A stretch of DNA of 64,000 nt from the NCBI RefSeq assembly GCF_958298935.1, contig NC_084928.1, forward strand, positions 17,763,501 through 17,827,500. The letters are read 5' to 3'. A program made the translations under genes and the position numbers. The notes beneath the pieces are model-generated. The model ran no database searches and was not told the origin of the DNA. It saw nothing but the letters and a program-made list of their open reading frames with translations. Shown one piece after another: positions 57,877 through 64,000 of this stretch (position 1 is its first letter; each line of letters begins with the position of its first letter). The DNA comes from Phragmites australis. Taxonomy: Eukaryota > Streptophyta > Magnoliopsida > Poales > Poaceae.

Positions 57877-57882
57877 TCAATG

Positions 57883-57972
57883 ATGAGTCCATGGCTCCCT
57901 TGGATACAGTCAATACCGCCAATAATCCTCAAATCATACAAGGTCCAATTACAAGAGCATGTGCACGACAAT
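57883..57972 (+). pseudogene. CRM-like pol 3' fragment, plus strand
   Basis: It matches 22370-22461 of the CRM-like element, including AATACCGCCAATAATCC and the GPITRA coding motif. It ends at GTGCACGACAATT, after which the sequence is leader DNA in the opposite orientation. Confidence 0.8.
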
Positions 57973-58440
57973 TCGACTCGACTAATGGTCGAACCCGAGT
58001 AGATTGTTGAATTCGAGTAGGTGATCGAACACAACTAGTGGTCGAACCTGAGTTAATGGTCAAACCCGACTAGTGGTTGAAGCGGAGTAGGTGGTCACAC
58101 ACGACTAGTAGTTGAACCAAAGTTGATGGTCGAACTTGACTAGTGGTCGACTAACACAATCTCAACTAAAGCAGACAAGGGAAAATCGAGATACACGATC
58201 ACTAAGGCAGCAAAGACTCGACACTAGAAACTAGAACATGATGACTCGACCAGTAACAAAGACACTGATGATGGACTCAAACTCAACAACGCAAAAACTG
58301 AAAACAAAATTGCGAAAAGCTCAAAGTGGTTTGGACACCGGAAAACTATGATCTAAATATTTTGTGGGGCAATTTTTCTGGACTCCAGGTAATGGAACAA
58401 AACTAAGCAAAGAGGATAACTGAGATTACCTAACGGGCAA

Positions 58441-58457
58441 CCGAGGCTTTGATACCA
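58441..58457 (-). other. CRM-like primer-binding site
   Basis: The minus strand reads TGGTATCAAAGCCTCGG two bases after the LTR end, one substitution from the common TGGTATCAGAGC. Confidence 0.85.
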
Positions 58458-58459
58458 CT

Positions 58460-59066
58460 TGATGCACGTTTGCCCTATCTTCCAAAGGAAATATGATAAG
58501 TCGATTGGTGGAGTTTCAACGTTGATGATCCAAAGGCTCCGATCAGAGCAGATCGAGAACCCTCGCAACTACTACACCACTACTCCGTGGTTATCAACCG
58601 TGCCAAGATGCGGTTGACCTCACCAAGAAGGCTTTTCCTTATCTATGCTAAACCCGAGTCTAAACTATGATGGCTACCGTATATTTATAGAGGTACATGA
58701 GAGGGTCAACCTAGGATTGTGCAGCCATCGAAAGAGGGGTGCACAACCTGGACTCCGACCTAGACATGATTACAAAATCCAACAGAGTCCAGAATGGTAA
58801 TGAAGCACCTTATTCCTTCGAATCTGACTAAATTATAAGGAATATTTGGTTGAGCATAGATCTATTGGAAAGGGCTCAACATAAGCTTTCTAGCAAGTCC
58901 AAGAATGCCTAAAATGGACTTTGTATGAGAGAGTTATTCTCGTTTTACTGACACGCTATCTTGAGACTTGACCACGAACACGACCTCGACTAGAGCTCAG
59001 CCTCGAGTCCCAGTAGACTTGGCCTTCGAGGGGTGACGTCCAGGTATGGTTATGCTGCTTCTCTCA
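58460..59066 (-). repeat. CRM-like LTR, 607 bp, inverted relative to 22554-23284
   Basis: It begins TGAGAGAAGCAGC and ends CGTGCATCA on the minus strand. It matches the plus-strand LTR at 22554 closely except for a gap of about 120 bp. A TATA-like CTATAAATATACGG lies at 58679-58692 (minus). Confidence 0.85.
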
Positions 59067-59193
59067 CATTCCTAAGCAATAAAATATCATAAGAATTTAG
59101 TAGTAATCCATCCAAGAAGCATGAACAGCAAGGGACGAGTTCACCTGATGATCTAATTGTCGTGCACGTGCTATTGTCATTGGACCTTGTATT

Positions 59194-60037
59194 TGTTGGG
59201 GGCAAAATCCCTGACAATGATTCCAGGGTGTATCAAAGACGGGTGTGTGATCTTTGTTCGGGGAGTGCCTAATGAATTTGTTTGTGTATGTGCAACTCAA
59301 GAACACCGAGGATTATCCAGTTCAGGCCCCCTTTAGAGTAATAACCCTACATCATGTGTATTCTTTTCTTGAGGTCTCGGTTAGTTACATATGATGTTCT
59401 TGCTCAGCCTTCTTGGCCTCCTTTACAAGCCTGGTACTCCTCCCTTTATATATCAGAGGGAGAGAGGATTTACACGAGAGTCAAGACATAGACCCAGGCC
59501 TAGCTAGAGCTTCACACCTAGGCCCATCATTACTAAGAGCAGATGTATCCCACTTCCTCTACGGTGCCATAGAGCTTGTGCCATCGTTCCACTGCTTGCG
59601 TCATCCCAGTCACCTGGACTGCCCTGTCCTGTCCCCATGCGCTGCCTGCACACCTGAAAAAATCTCCTAACACGCCTGTCAGGTCATCCTGTAGAGTTTA
59701 ATGCTACAGGACATGACATGGCAACTCTGCACCGACCATACCTTAGTCGACGAGAAAGAGAACCTAGGGAAGGGAAATACTCGAGTGAAAAAATATTTAC
59801 TGTGATTAGACTATTTAGACACATACTAGCCCTCTAACCAGAGGAGACTGGTCGCGGGGTTTGCTCCTACGACCCGGTGACTAGTCGTGAAGCTTGGTAG
59901 GAGAGCCTGGTCACATGGTCGTTGACTGGTCATGCGTGGTGACCACGGTTCTAGACAAACATGGCATACAACACCTGTTGATACTTTACTGATGTGGGTC
60001 CACCTACGAGGGGACCCCACTATTCTTTACACCGATA
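59194..60037 (-). repeat. Tat-C 3' LTR (about 844 bp)
   Basis: It starts TGTTGGGGGCAAAATC and ends near TTTACACCGATA, where CA is expected; the last dinucleotide appears mutated. A plus-strand TATA-like TTTATATATC lies at 59452-59461. The right boundary is set by the adjoining purine tract. Confidence 0.72.
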
Positions 60038-60053
60038 GTAGCCCCCAAGCTCC
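60038..60053 (-). other. Tat-C polypurine tract
   Basis: The minus strand reads GGAGCTTGGGGGCTAC directly before the LTR. Confidence 0.65.
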
Positions 60054-60370
60054 TTCGCGGATACGATAGACTGAGTAGTTTGTCAAATGGTCATGATTGG
60101 ACCCAGTCGAATCACTTGGGCCCCATTTGAACATGAGTTCACCTGGGGAGTGGTCAGCGATACGATCCACTTTTGTGGTTAGCTCAGAAAACCGCATCCC
60201 GTGGAGAGGTTTAGCATCCATAGAAAAAGGATAGTGGAAGAGAGAAAATAAGGAAGCGTGCACAAGGGAGAGAATCATGGGAGAGAGAAACCTTAATGGA
60301 CACTGGATTTCAAGGGAATTTTGGTTCCCCAGATGGATTCTTGGGAGCCGGGGCGGCGGAGCCGAGTCGA

Positions 60371-60382
60371 TCCTATAAACAG
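60371..60382 (+). promoter_or_regulatory. TATA box of antisense gene C
   Basis: TCCTATAAACAG lies about 115 bp before the ATG at 60490, the same spacing class as in genes A and B. Confidence 0.6.
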
Positions 60383-60489
60383 GAGGACAGAAGGCCCCAG
60401 AAAATCTATCCACCATCCGAGCCCTGGCACTAGAGACCATCGCCTCCAGTTCCCACCAAAGTCTTTCAAAGAACCACCACTGCATCCCC

Positions 60490-62799
60490 ATGGTGCCGCG
60501 CACCAGAAAGGAAGTCGACTTCCCCAAGTCCAAATGCACCACTGCGAAGCTGAAGCAGATGTATGAGAACCGACTATTTCCGCATCGTCTATCCTCTGGA
60601 TACCGCCCTGGGGGAGAAGTTCCTGCTCCCCGCCAGGGGGAGATTGTAATCTTCGTTTCATTTTTCTTGGTGGGTCTCGTCCCCTCTTTCTCTGAGTTCT
60701 TCTGCACCATCATTTCCTTCTATGACATCTGCCATCTCATCTGAACACCAATTCCATCATCATGTTGAGTGTCTTCGCTCACATGTGTGAGAACTTCATC
60801 GGGGTCGAGCCATGTCTCGATCTCTTCATTTTTTTCTATGTGGCTCGGCTGCAGCCAAGGCTGGCCATCGGGAGCTGCAGTTTCTGTCTCCGAGATGGTG
60901 TCGCCAGCTCCTGCTTGGAGATGAATCTTAAATCATCATGGTTGGGCTAGAGGGAGGAGTGTTTCTACCACACGACCGATGACTCCTTCGATAACCTTTG
61001 CATGCCTGAAGCACCAGCGTGCCTTGTAGAGAGTTGGGCAAGCTCTCCCACGCTGATCGCCGAACTACTATCCCTTGCTGACCGGGTTAGGGCGCTTGCG
61101 AAAGCTGGTCTATCGGGGTCAGATGTCGTCGGTGACTTCATCAAGCGCTAGATGTGCCCCTTACAGCGAAGAGCGCGCCCGGCCTACCTGTACACCACAA
61201 GCAATGATGATACCCGGGAGAGCTTCGCAGGTAATATTATAGTCGCTCCCTTGCCTCGAGAGGCTTGATTGAGTGGTGTTTTACTATCATTGTTTCTAGA
61301 TCTTCCCGACGAGGTCATCGACCTACGGGTCAGAGCGCTGATGGCAGCGGCAGCGGTCGCCAGGAAAGGTGGCCCTCCATGTGCCCCTCTATGTGAGCTC
61401 CCTCCAATGGAGAGAGCTCGGGTTAGGCTGGTATGCTTAGTATTTTCCCAGAATTTCTTGTTCCAAGTTTTTTCCTTGGTCAGAGTTTTATTTTTTGAGC
61501 TATCTTTAGCATCTTCGCGAGGTCGATGCCTGAAGGCCAATAATCGATGAGGTCGATCAGGCCCTTCGAGACATCGATTGTGAAGTGTCTGCCCACGCCC
61601 CGAACATCCCCCGTCCTGGTTACGCTTCGCACCCGACTGGGCCGGGAGGCAGCCAACCTTCGCAGGGTCAGGTGGTGGTCGAGGGCGGCGGCCTTGTGAG
61701 CGATGTTGGTCTGCAGGAGGCCAACCAAGTGCCTTGTTACCAGTCCTGGACTGACCCAGTGTCCCGCGACCAGACCGGGACCAACCGGTCATCTCGCGAC
61801 CAGCCCGGGAACGACCTAGTGCCCCGCGACCAGATCAGGATAGACCCGATGCCCCACGACCAAACCTACCCTGGCCAAGTGCGGTCCGACCCCACCATCC
61901 TAGGCCTACCATCTTCACGGTGTGGGGACAGGGCGGCGGAAGAATCGTCGGATGCGGAGGTGTCAAAATGTCCCCGCGGGACCCGTGCTCTATCCTCCGT
62001 CACTGAGGTAAGCTTTTCTAGGCAGGTGTGGATACTTTGAATTTCTTTTTTCTTTTTGATTCCGCAACTTTGCTCATTTGTCGTAGGCCTCTAGCAACCA
62101 CCATGACAACCCCCAAATGGTGCCCCGTCCAGATACCCCAGCCCCTTTACTAGCATCGGCCTTCACCCTTGGAGCATCGACAACGGCTCCAGGCGCTACA
62201 GGCTTGGCTGAGGAGTCTATTTCGACTCTTGAGTTGCTCTCATGGGTCAGTCATTTCCCGACTGCTGTCCGCAAGCTGGTCGAAGAGAAGGAAATGGCGA
62301 CCAGCAGATACGCCGAACTGGAGAAGCAGCTGGCCAAGCTGCAGAGGAGGTGTGGCGAGCTCTCCCAAGAGAAGGCCGCGCTGGTTGCTGAGCGCTCTCA
62401 GCTCAAGGAGGATGAACTCACTACCCTCAGCATTCTTCAGGAAGCCTTTGGAGCGCTGGTAGATCCGTTGAGTAGCCTCGGGCTGGGGGTGATCGAGCCA
62501 AAATATGACCACACCGCCCGAGCCTAGGCCTACACCCTCTGGGTCCTTGCGGAGCACTTCACTGAGCTCCCAGCCACCCTGGTGTTGAGGGGTGCAGAAG
62601 ATGTCTCTCAGGCAGTGAGGGCGACCCCGGAGTATATCTTCCAGTGCTACCGCAACTGTGACCCCAACTTCAACCTGGACATGATCCGGGAGGGGGCTGT
62701 GGCTACCGGACCCAAAGCTGAAGAGAGACTACAGTGGGAGTGCCAGGGGGCAGTGGACTACGTGACGTCCATCTTCTAGGTGGAGGCCGCCGAGGAGTA
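60490..62799 (+). pseudogene. Tat-C antisense gene (PF04195-like domain, introns, coiled coil)
   Basis: The start MVPRTRKEVDFPKSK leads to PRQGEIVIFVSFFLVGLVPSF and, after a frameshift near 60735, NSIIMLSVFAHMCENFIGV. These are the PF04195-like motifs, fuller here than in gene A. LADRVRALAKAGLSGSDVV and LQRRARPAYLYT (about 61080-61195) match gene A. Introns are visible at 61231-61299 (GTAATA...TTTCTAG) and 62008-62086 (GTAAGC...TCGTAG). The last exon has a coiled coil (KLVEEKEMATSRYAELEKQL onward, 62270-62420), LSSLGLGVIEPKYDHTAR and CYRNCDPNFNLDMIREGA. The end is near 62799. Stops at 60948, 61150, 62525 and 62777 make it inactive. Cellular role unknown. Confidence 0.8.
61752..61862 (+). repeat. 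30-bp (10-residue) tandem repeat in antisense gene C
   Basis: CCGCGACCAG-type cores fall at 61764, 61794, 61824 and 61854, an exact 30-bp period. In the gene frame each unit encodes Arg-Asp-Gln followed by polar residues and Asp-Pro/Leu-Val/Met. The whole-codon period keeps the frame open. Confidence 0.85.
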
Positions 62800-64000
62800 A
62801 AAAACTAGATTGTAACTTTTGTTATGTAACATTTTTTAATGGAGCCCCCACACTTTTGTTTCCTAACAAGTTTGTGTCGTTGTGGTTGTAGGGTTCCTAG
62901 AGTGTCCGAGCCTTCCACCTGAATTGGTCCGCTGCCTACACTGATTGGCCCCCCAGCCCTCATCGAATCCTTGACCATACCCATCGACCACCCTTCTGAC
63001 CAACATTCCTTGGAGGTGGTGGCCAGATGTGTGCAGGGGTCGGCGGTCGAGAGGGCGAGTATGTCGAGCAACCTTCAAGGTGTGTTGCACTGACCACCCG
63101 CATCACGTGGTGGTCCTAGGTTACACATATAGGATTCGACCGGCTGACACCGGTGTGGCTTATGATCCGTTTTTTGACTAGCCTGCCAGGAGAAGTTACT
63201 TGTGGCGCAGAGGAACCTAGAATGGGTGACCAAGGAAAGCGCCCAGTAGAGAGAGGAATTCTATGACCACCTTCGCCATTGCCAGGAAGATCTGCATGCG
63301 GTGTGAAAAGAACTCAAGCGGCTGACCAAGGAGAGTGGCGAGCAGCGAGTGGTGTTCTACGACCAACTCTGCTGAGCTTTTACCCCTTTTGACTTGTTGC
63401 TTCGGTCTGCCGGTGTCCAGGTTCGTCCAACCCCTGGGGACACCATGACCGGTCATATCGAGTGGTTTCTGGTGGCCTCCGAGGAGGCAGGTGGCCTCGA
63501 GCAGAGGTTCACGAGACTGTCAGAGACCATCTTTTTGAGGTCGGAGTCTCCAGCGCCTGCCTTGCCCTTGCCTATGTCCGTGACCACTTCCCTGACCTGG
63601 ACCACTTGCCGGTAGTTGACGCCAGTTTTGAGGGTACTTGGATGACCACAGAGAACTCGGTGTCCGGGCTGATTCATTTTTGTGTGCCATTCGTTCCTAT
63701 CTTCGGACCGTCTGATTTGACCCTCTCAGAGGTATTTTTGGGTCCTAGGAGGAATATCGTAGGTTTGTCTGGAACCAGCCCTCGGGCTTTGTAGTGACAG
63801 GTACTGGCCTTTATGTGGGTCTTTTCCGTGTTTGGATGATGAATAGCCTTCGGAGTGCCTGTAGCGCTTTTGGGAGGATCGCATCAAGTGGCTCGCAAGC
63901 AACGTTCCTGGTGCTGAGGGAGACCCTTAGCACAACGAGCCTTTTGGTGGCGGCCAGCACTCAACCGGATCTAGGACTTGCGGCCATGTGATCGTTAACC
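62800..64000 (+). other. Tat-C region downstream of the antisense gene, coiled-coil-like remnants
   Basis: No intact gene. At 63190-63370 the plus strand has degraded coding sequence with an approximate 96-bp (32-codon) duplication: TGACCAAGGAAAGCG at 63227 and TGACCAAGGAGAGTGG at 63323. Glu/Gln/Arg-rich residues suggest another coiled-coil exon. From 63440 a partial frame includes LALAYVRDHFPDLDHLPVV. These may be further exons of the same antisense gene or of a second copy. Stops and shifts prevent a decision. Confidence 0.5.

Larger units (their letters stand above)
43661..57882 (-). mobile_element. Tat-lineage element B, truncated, with two nested insertions
   Basis: A 619-bp LTR (43661-44279, ends TGTTGG and CCAACA) is followed by a minus-strand polypurine tract and an antisense gene, the same order as in elements A and C, so this is the 3' end. 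The antisense gene is interrupted by a Tekay element (44823-53933) and a solo LTR (54356-56390), both with exact target duplications. Similarity ends near 57882, where CRM-like DNA begins. Gag, pol and the 5' LTR are absent from the window. Confidence 0.8.
57973..59193 (-). mobile_element. CRM-like fragment: pol end, LTR, primer site, leader
   Basis: Read on the minus strand: pol 3' end (59193-59067), a single LTR (59066-58460), a primer site (58457-58441), then leader (58440-57973) rich in a repeated GTTCGACCACTAGT motif. An LTR with the 3' internal end before it and the 5' internal start after it is the unit expected in tandem elements sharing an LTR. With the plus-strand pol fragment at 57883-57972 it forms tail-to-tail inverted copies of the same pol end. 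Confidence 0.75.
59194..64000 (-). mobile_element. Tat-lineage element C, 3' half, runs off the window
   Basis: A 3' LTR (59194-60037) is followed by a polypurine tract and an antisense gene, the layout of elements A and B. It interrupts the CRM-like pol end, so it inserted after that sequence. Pol and gag would lie beyond 64000. Confidence 0.8.

Overview
The window is nuclear DNA from a plant, almost certainly a grass. Every block of coding similarity belongs to transposable element families typical of grass heterochromatin: Sirevirus-type Ty1/copia, Tat-lineage and chromovirus Ty3/gypsy, CACTA DNA transposons and a PIF/Harbinger-type accessory gene. I see no convincing intact host gene, tRNA or rRNA. 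No lineage-diagnostic host gene is present, so the species cannot be named.

Layout. 1-2868: low-copy intergenic DNA with a perfect hairpin and a Tourist-like MITE candidate. 2869-4398: non-autonomous CACTA element with CAT target-site duplication. 4402-7251: AT-rich DNA with two tandem-repeat patches. 7252-23803: a second CACTA-family element split by retrotransposons. Inside it lie a minus-strand Sirevirus (3' LTR 7368-9050, env-like reading frame, pol, gag, truncated 5' LTR to about 18528) fused to a 5'-truncated plus-strand CRM-like gypsy element (18529-23284). 25106-38794: a complete Tat-lineage gypsy element, minus strand, with two 1.3 kb LTRs and target duplication ACTAT. 38893-42671: a probable 3.8 kb solo chromovirus LTR. 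42790-43655: remnant of a PIF/Harbinger Myb-like gene. 43661-57882: a second, truncated Tat element. Its antisense gene is split by a Tekay chromovirus (44823-53933, target duplication TAGAC) and by a Sirevirus-like solo LTR (54356-56390, target duplication GTATC). 57883-59193: rearranged CRM-like pieces around one LTR. 59194 to the window end: the 3' half of a third Tat element.

How the parts work. The retroelements carry the usual gag, protease, reverse transcriptase, RNase H and integrase, all broken by stops, frameshifts or deletions. All three Tat elements also carry an antisense gene just inside the 3' LTR. It has its own TATA box, introns, a conserved N-terminal domain (the PF04195-like 'putative gypsy type transposon' domain) and long coiled coils. 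The Sirevirus carries an env-like frame preceded by a promoter-like array of palindromes resembling those of its own LTR.

Most interesting points: the recurrent antisense gene with private promoters; the possible internal env promoter in the Sirevirus; the same CpG-decay mutation (YVDD to YVND) in two unrelated reverse transcriptases; and the internal-LTR-internal CRM-like junction with an inverted flank. Several insertion boundaries are fixed to the base by matching target-site duplications. Lineage names come from motif recognition, not from a search.
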